Source: Prevotella sp.
GTDB lineage: Bacteria > Bacteroidota > Bacteroidia > Bacteroidales > Bacteroidaceae
Assembly: GCA_017618275.1 (NCBI GenBank)
Contig: JAFZUS010000004.1
Location: 62,001 to 126,000, forward strand
Direction: 5' to 3'
Length of the DNA stretch: 64,000 bases
A program made the translations under genes and the position numbers. Below, piece after piece: positions 30,482 to 38,333 of the stretch; the first letter of the stretch is position 1; every line of letters starts with the position of its first letter. The notes under the pieces are model-generated. The model saw only the letters and a program-made list of their open reading frames with translations, was not told the origin of the DNA and did not search any database.

Positions 30482-32752
30482 TCATTTGATGATTGTTGTC
30501 TGACTTAATGGCAATTGTGCCGATGAGCCGCCCACGAGGACGGTCATCTCACCGGGTTCCAGCATCCAGGTCTGGGCGGTTTCGTCCCAGTGACAGAGGT
30601 CGGCACGGCGCAGGGGGATGGTGACAGTCTTGCTTTCCCCTCTCTTCAGGGCCACACGCTCGAAACCCTTGAGTTCCTTCACGGGTCGCTCGATGCGGGA
30701 GTCGGGTCGCGAGACATAGACCTGTGCCACCTCTTCGGCTTCGAATTGGGTGTTGTTGGCTATCGTGAAACTGACATCAAAGCCGTCGAGGGTAGGTGTC
30801 ACTTTTAAATTATTGTATTGGAACGTGGCGTAGGAGAGTCCATGTCCGAAGGGATAGGCCACCTCAACATTCTTACAGTCGTACCAACGATAACCGACGA
30901 GTAATTCCTCAGCATATTTGGCCACAGGTTGGAATGAGGCGCGAGCGGTGCGGGCGTTTTGTCCTTGATTCACCAGACCGACGAAGATGTCGCCCTGACT
31001 ATTATCGGCTTTCTGCGGATAGGTGCCTGTGGCATAGGCTGGCACATCCTCCAGTCTCTTAGGCCACGACATGGGCAGTTTGCCGGAGGGCGTGATATTG
31101 CCATTCAACACTTCGGCGAGGGCCAGACCACCCATAGAGCCATTGAACCACGACACCACGAGGGCGGGTGAAACGGCATCGACGGTGCTGATGTCCACCG
31201 GGCCACCGGCAATGATGACGGTGATGAGCCGCGGGTTGGCCTTGGCTAAGGCCTGGGCCAGTTCGTCTTGTCCCGACGGCAGTGTGATACTCTTGCGGTC
31301 TGAGCCTTCCGTCTCAACCTCGCGGTTGTCACCGGCGAAGAATATCACGAGGTCGGCATTCTTTGCTACCTTCACAGCCTCAGCCATCAGTTTCTTGTCG
31401 GCGGGCTGTTGTGGACTCTGACGTTTATTGCGACTGTCTCTGTCGAAACTCTTGTAGCCTGGTGCGTAAGTGATCTTCTTCCCACCGCCAAGCACGGCCT
31501 GCAAGCCTTCGAGGGGCGTGATCTCCTTGCGTGTCTTCACACCGGCACCCACACCACCGAGAGCCATCTTCGTCACGGCATTCTCACCGATAACGGCGAT
31601 GCTCTTCACCTCCGTCAGGTTGATGGGCAGTAAAGGCCAGGGTTGATTCTTCGCCGCTTTCAGTGCGTGCTTCCCTACGATGGGATTGTTCTTTAACAGC
31701 ACGATGGAGCGTCGTGCCACTTGTAGGGCTGTCAACATCTCCTCGTCGTTGCCTACGAGCTTTTTGTTGGCTTCTTCCTTTGCAATGGGTTTTACTGTCA
31801 GTCTCACGCGGAGAATCTCGCGAACGCGCTGGTTGATGATGTCTTCGCTCACCTTTCCGGCTTTCACTGAGTCGAGCAGGGCCTGGCCGAAGAAGCGGTT
31901 GCCTGGCATCTCCACGTTCATACCTGCTGTCACGGCATCGACGGTAGAGTGGACACCACCCCAATCACTGATTACCATCCCAGGGAATCCCCACTGTCGG
32001 CGCAGGATAGTGGTGAGTAAGGATTCGTTCTCCGAGCACCAGCGTCCGTTCACTTTGTTGTAGGCTGCCATCACGCCCCAGGCATCTGCCTCGCGGACGG
32101 CCATCTCAAAGGGCCGTAGGTATATCTCGTGCATGGCACGGTCGGAGATGCGTACGTCCACAGTGCCGCGAGCATCCTCCTGGTTGTTCAGTGCATAGTG
32201 CTTCAGACAGACTGCCGTGCCATCGTCTTGTGCGCCCTTGGTGTAGGCTATGGAGAGCATTCCGCTCAGCAATGGATCCTCACTCAGGTATTCGTAGGTC
32301 CGTCCTCCTGTGGGGATGCGCTGGATGTTGATGGCTGGTCCCAGAATCATATCCTTGCCGCGCAGACGGGCCTCACGACTCATGCCCCGTCCGTAGGCAT
32401 AGGCCCACTCGGTACTCCATGTGGCGGCGAGGGCCGAACCCGTGGGGAAGAAGGTGGCGGAGTCTGTGGTCAGGTGGGCGGAGTTCCAGGAGTGGGGCTC
32501 CATCTCCTCGCGGATGCCGAATGGACCGTCGGCATATTCCATATCGGCGATGCCGAGACGGGGAATTCCTGCCGACGAGAACATGTTTTTACCATGGAGC
32601 ATATTGATCTTCTCTTCGAGGGTCATGCCCTTGATGATGTCGTCAATCTGCGCCTCATGCCCTAGCAACTTACTTGGGTTCGTCTGCGCCTGTGCGACGA
32701 TGACAGACGCGACGGCAACTGCCATGAATAGGATTCTTCCGGGATGCTTCAT
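30482..32752 (-). CDS. Secreted GH3 beta-glucosidase/xylosidase
   Basis: Removes terminal beta-linked glucose (or xylose) from oligosaccharides, probably in the periplasm. The 756-residue protein has a signal peptide (ILFMAVAVASVIVAQAQ). The GH3 N-terminal barrel shows LGIADMEYADGPFGIRE and substrate-binding Lys184-His185 in KHYALN, with the nucleophile Asp263 in MVISDWGG. The GH3 C-terminal domain (VIFFAGDNREVETEGSDRKS, then LPSGQDELAQAL) is followed by a fibronectin III-like domain (VAQVYVSRPDSRIERPVKEL). It follows the outer-membrane barrel gene by 35 bases. Together with GH9 it would convert cellodextrins to glucose. Confidence 0.95.
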   Translation of the reverse strand: MKHPGRILFMAVAVASVIVAQAQTNPSKLLGHEAQIDDIIKGMTLEEKINMLHGKNMFSSAGIPRLGIADMEYADGPFGIREEMEPHSWNSAHLTTDSATFFPTGSALAATWSTEWAYAYGRGMSREARLRGKDMILGPAINIQRIPTGGRTYEYLSEDPLLSGMLSIAYTKGAQDDGTAVCLKHYALNNQEDARGTVDVRISDRAMHEIYLRPFEMAVREADAWGVMAAYNKVNGRWCSENESLLTTILRRQWGFPGMVISDWGGVHSTVDAVTAGMNVEMPGNRFFGQALLDSVKAGKVSEDIINQRVREILRVRLTVKPIAKEEANKKLVGNDEEMLTALQVARRSIVLLKNNPIVGKHALKAAKNQPWPLLPINLTEVKSIAVIGENAVTKMALGGVGAGVKTRKEITPLEGLQAVLGGGKKITYAPGYKSFDRDSRNKRQSPQQPADKKLMAEAVKVAKNADLVIFFAGDNREVETEGSDRKSITLPSGQDELAQALAKANPRLITVIIAGGPVDISTVDAVSPALVVSWFNGSMGGLALAEVLNGNITPSGKLPMSWPKRLEDVPAYATGTYPQKADNSQGDIFVGLVNQGQNARTARASFQPVAKYAEELLVGYRWYDCKNVEVAYPFGHGLSYATFQYNNLKVTPTLDGFDVSFTIANNTQFEAEEVAQVYVSRPDSRIERPVKELKGFERVALKRGESKTVTIPLRRADLCHWDETAQTWMLEPGEMTVLVGGSSAQLPLSQTTIIK

Positions 32753-32787
32753 AATACTTGGAGTTGTTAGTCTTATTTGAATTTGAT

Positions 32788-35745
32788 TTAGAATCTTCGT
32801 TGTTGTCTCTGACCACCTTGTTGTCTTTGGCCACCCTGTTGGTTGCGGTTGCCGCCACCGTCACGGTTACCCCATTTCTTGTCGTATTGGCCTTCGGTAT
32901 CGACCTTACCACCGAAGATATTCAGGCGGTAGCGTACGTGCAGCATGGCGTATGAGTTGATGCTGTTGAAACGGGTGTCGCTGCGGCCTGTGGCAGATAC
33001 CCAACGGTTGTAGTTGGACTGCTGCTGGAGCAGGTCGTAGAAGTTGAGGGCCACGATGAGCGACTTGCTCTTGAGGAAGGTCTTGGAGATTTGTCCGTTC
33101 CAGATGAGTTCATTGGTGTTTGACGACGGGTCGTTGTATCCCCGGCGACTGCGCTCGTGGATGTCGGTACTGATCTCCAGGCCGATGGGTGTGCGGATAA
33201 TCATCTGTCCGCCGTAGTTGAATTGCCAGGTGTCAAGGTTGGCGGTGGGCTGCAGTTCATTGCGGGTGTGCTGGTAGTTGACCCAGCCGTCGGCAGTGAT
33301 CTCCAGCCAGTCGTTACGGTAACTGAGGTTGAGGCGCTCGCTGAGGTTCACGGAGCGCGTGGTGTTCTTCTCTGCATCGGCCTTCTGCTGTGCCACGTAA
33401 CTCACATAGTTATTATAACGCACACGGGTGTCGGTGCCGATGTTCCAGTGGGCGGTGGTGTCGATGGCGGTATTGAAGGTGATGCCGCTATTGATGTTCC
33501 AGTTGCCGTTGATGTTCTCGGGTCGCGAGATGCTTCCACCGGTCTCCGGGTTGTAGCGTACCAGGTTCGAGATGGAGTTGCGGATATGGCGGTAGTTGGC
33601 ATAGACGACGATGGAGCGCTTGTAACGCTGGATATAGTCGTTGTAATAGAGGTTCAGTGAGTTGGTGAACTGGGGCTTCAGTCCAGGGTTACCCTGCGTG
33701 ATGTAGAGCGGGTTGGAGTCGTCGGTGATATCGAGCAACTGGGTGATGTCCGGTTGGCGGGTGTCGCCTCGGTATTGTACGCGGATGGACTGCTGGTCGC
33801 TGAACTTATAGCGGAAGTCGAGTGTCGGTGTCATGTTCGTCACGTTACGGATGGTATCGACGTAGATGCCACGGTAGTCCTGTATGTAGTTGGAGTGCTG
33901 CGGCTGTACGAGGAAGCCGATGTTGTATTCGTATTTCTCCTGATAGTAGCGCAGCATCAGGCGGATGTTATGGGTGTAGTTCTTATACTCGGAGTAACGG
34001 CTGAGGCTCCTGTCCAAGTAGTTACCCATATTGGCTCTGACGGAGCCGAGCCAGGGATCCCAGTCGCGGTATTCGGGCTCAATGCCGGTGAAGGGGTTCA
34101 CGTTCATGTGACTGAAGTCGTATGTCAGGCGGTCGCTCTTGTTCTGGTTGTATCGCAGTTCGTAACTGGCCTGCAGATGTGCTCCTTTCCAGAGCGGTTC
34201 GCTGTAACTCAGGCTTGTCACGTAGCCACTGTTGTCGGTGGGTGTGGTGTTGTAGCGGGCCGTGAAGTAGGTGGAGTCGAGTCCGGCTTGGTTCTTCACC
34301 TGAAAGAGTCTGACTTCATTGTTCGAAGTGTTCTCCTGCTGGTTGTTGCCGATACTGCCCTCGAAGCGTAAGGTGATGTTACGACCCTTGGGGTTCAGAC
34401 GGCGGTAGAGTTGCAGCATGCCCCAGGCGTTCTTGTTCTTGCCGTATGAGAGACTGGCCTGCAGGTTGTGGTTGACGGCCTTCTGACTGGCATACATCTT
34501 TGCAATTCCATCCTCGGACAACGGGTCGGTGACATAGAGGTAGGGGTCATCCGAGAAAGTGGCTGAGAGGGAGGTCTGCGTACCGTCGTTGGTGCCGTAA
34601 CTGCCGTTGGCACGCAACAGGATATTGGTCAGGGTGTCGGGTTTCCACTCGAAGCGGATGTTACCGTTCCAGTTGTTGTTGCGCGTCAGACTTGAAGAGT
34701 TGCTGTTGGAGAAGGTGCGGTAGTCCTGACTGTAGAAGTTCTCGCTGGCGTTCTCATTGGCATTGTCACCGTCGCGGTGGTCCCAGCGTATGCTCAAATC
34801 GACTTTCACCTTGTTGCCATCGTCGTAGTTCAGGTTGGTGCCGAGCATCTTACGGGCATTCAGACCGCGACTGTTCCACCAGCCGGCGTTTTCCTCTTTG
34901 TTATTGAAGTTACCCATCAGCATGATACGGGTCTTATCGGTAAAATGGCTTCCCATACCACGTGAGGCGTAGCGGTGTTTCGTACCGCCGGCAATATCGA
35001 GGTTGGTCATATAGCCGTGGTTCATGCCTTTCTTGATGGTGAAGTCGAGTACGGTCTCTTTCTCACCGTCTTCAATGCCGGTGATGCGGGCCTGGTCGCT
35101 TGACTGGTCGTAGAATTTCACGTTCTGGATGATGGAGATGGGCAGGTTCTTGATGGCTGTCTCAATGTCTCCCAGCATGAACTCCTTGCCGTCGAGCAGG
35201 ATTTTCTTCACTTCCTTACCGTTGACGGTGATATTGCCATCCTCATCGACCTCTGCACCCGGCATGCGCTTGATGAGTTCCTCAATGGCGGAACCCTCTG
35301 GGGTGCGGATGGCCTCGGGGTTATAGACCAGTGTGTCCTTGCGTACAGCCACCTGAGCGGCACGTCCCACGACGACTGCCTCTTTCAGCATGATACTCTC
35401 AGGTGACATGAGCAGCCGACCTAAGTCCTGGTTCTGGTAGCGACGGAGTATGACTTCGCGCTCGATATTCTGGTAACCGACAGAAGATATCTTCAGACGG
35501 TAGGTGCCGTTGGACGGGGCCTCGATGATGAAGTTTCCCCTGATGTCGCTGACCGTTCCGCCGACGAACACGCTGTCCTGAGCCAGGAACAACTGGATGG
35601 TGGCTTGAATCATCGGTTCCTTTTGGTCTGCATCGAGCAGTTGTCCACTGATGGTGAGTCGTCTGTTTTCTTCTTCCTCCTCTTGAGCCTGAACGCCAGT
35701 CGCTGCCAGCAGCCAGAGGACTAATAATAATGTGAGATGTCGCAT
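32788..35745 (-). CDS. TonB-type outer-membrane beta-barrel protein
   Basis: A 985-residue protein of the outer-membrane beta-barrel family related to TonB receptors. After the signal peptide comes an acidic run (QEEEEENRR). A CarboxypepD_reg-like domain follows (about 30-110: TISGQLLDADQKEPMIQATI, YRLKISSVGYQNIEREV). The plug-like region (about 115-225) contains AIEELIKRMPGAEVDEDGNI and VKKILLDGKEFMLGD. The long barrel is rich in aromatic strands. The C-terminus is a Gln/Gly-rich tail (GGGNRNQQGGQRQQGGQRQQ) after the last strand, which is unusual for a barrel. No SusD-like partner is adjacent. In this operon it is the likely outer-membrane port for glucan fragments, an inference from context. 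Confidence 0.87.
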   Translation of the reverse strand: MRHLTLLLVLWLLAATGVQAQEEEEENRRLTISGQLLDADQKEPMIQATIQLFLAQDSVFVGGTVSDIRGNFIIEAPSNGTYRLKISSVGYQNIEREVILRRYQNQDLGRLLMSPESIMLKEAVVVGRAAQVAVRKDTLVYNPEAIRTPEGSAIEELIKRMPGAEVDEDGNITVNGKEVKKILLDGKEFMLGDIETAIKNLPISIIQNVKFYDQSSDQARITGIEDGEKETVLDFTIKKGMNHGYMTNLDIAGGTKHRYASRGMGSHFTDKTRIMLMGNFNNKEENAGWWNSRGLNARKMLGTNLNYDDGNKVKVDLSIRWDHRDGDNANENASENFYSQDYRTFSNSNSSSLTRNNNWNGNIRFEWKPDTLTNILLRANGSYGTNDGTQTSLSATFSDDPYLYVTDPLSEDGIAKMYASQKAVNHNLQASLSYGKNKNAWGMLQLYRRLNPKGRNITLRFEGSIGNNQQENTSNNEVRLFQVKNQAGLDSTYFTARYNTTPTDNSGYVTSLSYSEPLWKGAHLQASYELRYNQNKSDRLTYDFSHMNVNPFTGIEPEYRDWDPWLGSVRANMGNYLDRSLSRYSEYKNYTHNIRLMLRYYQEKYEYNIGFLVQPQHSNYIQDYRGIYVDTIRNVTNMTPTLDFRYKFSDQQSIRVQYRGDTRQPDITQLLDITDDSNPLYITQGNPGLKPQFTNSLNLYYNDYIQRYKRSIVVYANYRHIRNSISNLVRYNPETGGSISRPENINGNWNINSGITFNTAIDTTAHWNIGTDTRVRYNNYVSYVAQQKADAEKNTTRSVNLSERLNLSYRNDWLEITADGWVNYQHTRNELQPTANLDTWQFNYGGQMIIRTPIGLEISTDIHERSRRGYNDPSSNTNELIWNGQISKTFLKSKSLIVALNFYDLLQQQSNYNRWVSATGRSDTRFNSINSYAMLHVRYRLNIFGGKVDTEGQYDKKWGNRDGGGNRNQQGGQRQQGGQRQQRRF

Positions 35746-35769
35746 AATAACTAATATTGTATTTAATCT

Positions 35770-37671
35770 TTATATAGGCAATGTGATAATAAAACGTGAG
35801 CCACAGGTGTAACTCTCGTCAAGGGAGATGCTACCGCCAAGCAGACGAGCGGTCTGCTGACTCAATGAGAGCCCCAGTCCGATACCTTCTGAGAAAGCAT
35901 CCAACTTTGTAAACTGGTTGAATATCCGGTTGCGTTCAGCCTCTGGAATGCCAGGGCCTGTGTCGCTGACGGTGAAGATGATCGTATTGGCGTGAGGTTG
36001 TCGGCATCCGATGGTGATGCAGCCTTCGTGTGTGAACTTGTTAGCGTTGTCAAGTAACTCGTCGAGGATAGACAAAAGGGCTTTTTTGTCAGTTCGTATC
36101 ATGAAGGTGTCTGGCATATCAGACTCCACGACAATCCTGACATTATCAGGATTGCTGAGTGTGATGGAAGCAGCGGCTTCATGACAGAGTTTATTGCAAC
36201 TGAAGGTTGTCTGTTCTGTTGTCAATTGGCTGTCGCCGATGGATGAGGCTATCAGCATGCGGGTAATATGTTTGATGGCCTTGGAACTTGACTTCATGCG
36301 GGATGTGATGTCAGTCAGTTCCTTTTCAGAAATCTCATGAGAAACAATTGAGAGCACCTGGGTGAAGCCGTTGATGATATTCAGTGGTGTCCGTATCTGA
36401 TGAGCCATGTCCTGTACAAAGGCCGTTTTCCGTATGTCTGCCTCGCGGGCCAGGTGATAGGCGTGTTGCAGGGCCTGATTCTGCTGTTCCATCTCAGCGT
36501 TGATCTGCTGAATCTCACTGACATGTTCTGCCAGCGACTGCTGCATCACAACGAAACTATTCTGAAGTTGTCCTACTGTATCAAGACGGTTGCTGTGGGG
36601 TAGGGTCTCATCGAAGTGTCCGTCGGCGATACGTTGTGCCGATACAGCAAGTTGGTTCAGCGGGGCGATGGCACGACGGATGATCTGATAGCAGATGATG
36701 AGCAGCAATAGAAGTGACAGGCTGATGACGGCCCAGGTGGTATATAACAGACGGTTATAGCCACTGAAGACATCGCTGTCTGGGCAGACTATAGCAATGC
36801 TCCATCCTGTTCGCTCCAAAGGTCTGTAGAAGATATGGGCGGGATTCCCATCGACAATCATCTGCCATATTCCACTTTGTCCTTCTAGCATGGAATGTCC
36901 TAAAGCAATAACATCCTTGCTGGCTTGTGGGTCAGGATCAGAGAAGATGGTCTCTCGTACAAGTTTGGCAGTATCGGGATGTACGATGTAGCGTCCGTCA
37001 TGACCAAGCATGATGGCAGAAGAATTTGGATAGGCTTTGACGGTAGTAACGGCTTGTGACAACCATTTCAGCAACAGGTCGGTACAGAGTACGCCAACAG
37101 GCTCTCCATCTGAATTGTAAAGTGGTTTCACGTAAGAGTAGTTGTATTCCGACGAAGTCAGGATACCTGGTGCGTCGTCGATATAAGGTTCCATCCAGAT
37201 AGCGCGTTTCTTTTCCCATGGGTTCTTATACCACTCTTGTTCAAAGTAATTGTGCTGTTCTATCACTGTCGTGATACTGTCGCCCTGCCTGAGTGAGTAA
37301 GCCGAGAAAGAACGGCCATATTTTGGGAAAAAGTCTGGTTTCATGGCGATGGTGAAACCCAGGATGTCGGGATGCAGTTCCAGCATCCTGCGGGAATAGA
37401 CTAACAGAGAGTCGGGCTGGAGATGGCGTTGGATGACGGATTCCATCTCTGTTGTGGCTTCCTCAGTCTGATCCATGATGGCTGAGATATGAAGCACTGT
37501 CTCGTCGAGTGCCTGTGTGGCACGATGGACAGCATCTTGACGCACTTGTTGTTTGGATTCATAGAACAGAATGCTGAGTGATACGCAGAACACACCGCCA
37601 ACTACCAGTAGGATGAGCAGGCCAAGTCGCAGCGAAAGGTGCTGTTGGATGTATGTCATCAGGCGTTTCAT
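35770..37671 (-). CDS. Cache-domain sensor histidine kinase
   Basis: A 633-residue membrane kinase. The first membrane helix is at about 15-37 and the periplasmic dCache-type sensor at about 40-310 (KPDFFPKYGRSFSAYS, WMEPYIDDAPGILTSSEY, VKPLYNSDGEPVGVLC). The second helix is at about 312-332, followed by HAMP (about 335-385) and a coiled linker. The DHp domain has the phospho-acceptor His424 in DMAHQIRTPLN. The HATPase_c domain has an N box (LDELLDNANKFTHEG) and G boxes (DTGPGIP, GIGLGLSLSQ). No receiver domain is attached. Its start overlaps the stop of a HAMP-only paralogue by 4 bases. Located inside a glycan operon, it probably senses an envelope ligand; the cognate regulator is not obvious. 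Confidence 0.93.
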   Translation of the reverse strand: MKRLMTYIQQHLSLRLGLLILLVVGGVFCVSLSILFYESKQQVRQDAVHRATQALDETVLHISAIMDQTEEATTEMESVIQRHLQPDSLLVYSRRMLELHPDILGFTIAMKPDFFPKYGRSFSAYSLRQGDSITTVIEQHNYFEQEWYKNPWEKKRAIWMEPYIDDAPGILTSSEYNYSYVKPLYNSDGEPVGVLCTDLLLKWLSQAVTTVKAYPNSSAIMLGHDGRYIVHPDTAKLVRETIFSDPDPQASKDVIALGHSMLEGQSGIWQMIVDGNPAHIFYRPLERTGWSIAIVCPDSDVFSGYNRLLYTTWAVISLSLLLLLIICYQIIRRAIAPLNQLAVSAQRIADGHFDETLPHSNRLDTVGQLQNSFVVMQQSLAEHVSEIQQINAEMEQQNQALQHAYHLAREADIRKTAFVQDMAHQIRTPLNIINGFTQVLSIVSHEISEKELTDITSRMKSSSKAIKHITRMLIASSIGDSQLTTEQTTFSCNKLCHEAAASITLSNPDNVRIVVESDMPDTFMIRTDKKALLSILDELLDNANKFTHEGCITIGCRQPHANTIIFTVSDTGPGIPEAERNRIFNQFTKLDAFSEGIGLGLSLSQQTARLLGGSISLDESYTCGSRFIITLPI

Positions 37672-38324
37672 GGGGTTGCAGGTGTCTCGTGTGGATTGGG
37701 GTTGTTCAACATCTTGTCGAGTAAGAAGGTAACCTGGTCGGTATAGGACCGCATCTGAATCTGAATCTTCATCATGTCGGTCTTGGAGAGTTCCTTGTAT
37801 TGGTCGCAGAATGTGTCTGCCAGTTCTGTAATGGCATCAACGTTCTGCACCATCTGTTCTGTCATACGACTGAGGAATTGGTTCTTGATGCTGTCTGATT
37901 CCCTGACCTTTTCGTAAGCCGCCTGTAGTTTGTCATTCTGTTGACGAAGGGTGTTGCGCTTCTGCTGCATCTCAGAGATATAGTCCGACAAGGACTGTTG
38001 CATTGTTATGAAACTGTTCTGTAGTTGGCCAATCTCGTCTTTGTTGGAACTTTTTTTGAGTTCTTCGTTGAGATTCTTTTGGGCGATGCGCTGGGCTGAG
38101 TCTGCCAGCAGACTTAGTGGGTGTAGATGATGTGAGATGACCGACCAGCAGACAATCAGTAGGACAACCAGACTGACGAAGGCGGTCAGGAGCGACAACA
38201 GCAGTACGTTTGAGAAATGCGACATCAGGAAGCATATCACGCCGAAGATCAATGTTGCAAACCCCACCACCCAGAGGGTAATCTGGGTGGAGAGGGAACG
38301 GCGGATATGTGAGAGTAGCATCAT
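37668..38324 (-). CDS. HAMP/coiled-coil protein, truncated kinase paralogue with Glu at the His position
   Basis: A 218-residue protein with two closely spaced membrane helices (about 16-34 and 40-62). A HAMP domain follows, then a DHp-like coiled coil that aligns without gaps to the downstream kinase: SAQRIAQKNL, EIGQLQNSFITMQQSL, SEMQQKRN. At the aligned position of His424 the sequence is SRMTEQMVQN, so the phospho-acceptor is replaced by Glu156. There is no periplasmic sensor and no ATPase domain, and the protein ends in a natural-looking tail (NNPNPHETPATP). It is not a fragment caused by frameshift, because both ends are clean and the start lies 9 bases from the GH9 stop. A regulatory or dimer-partner role is inference. 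ATG at 38321 is an alternative start. Confidence 0.8.
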   Translation of the reverse strand: MMLLSHIRRSLSTQITLWVVGFATLIFGVICFLMSHFSNVLLLSLLTAFVSLVVLLIVCWSVISHHLHPLSLLADSAQRIAQKNLNEELKKSSNKDEIGQLQNSFITMQQSLSDYISEMQQKRNTLRQQNDKLQAAYEKVRESDSIKNQFLSRMTEQMVQNVDAITELADTFCDQYKELSKTDMMKIQIQMRSYTDQVTFLLDKMLNNPNPHETPATP

Positions 38325-38333
38325 GTCTGTATC

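Noticed and set aside
32788-35745. SusC of a SusC/SusD pair
   Set aside because: No SusD-like lipoprotein is adjacent and the plug region (KRMPGAEVDEDGNITVNGKE) fits the other outer-membrane beta-barrel family.
37668-38324. HAMP protein as a broken 5' part of the following kinase
   Set aside because: It aligns to the middle of the kinase, not upstream of it, so it is a paralogue; both genes have intact ends and coupled starts.
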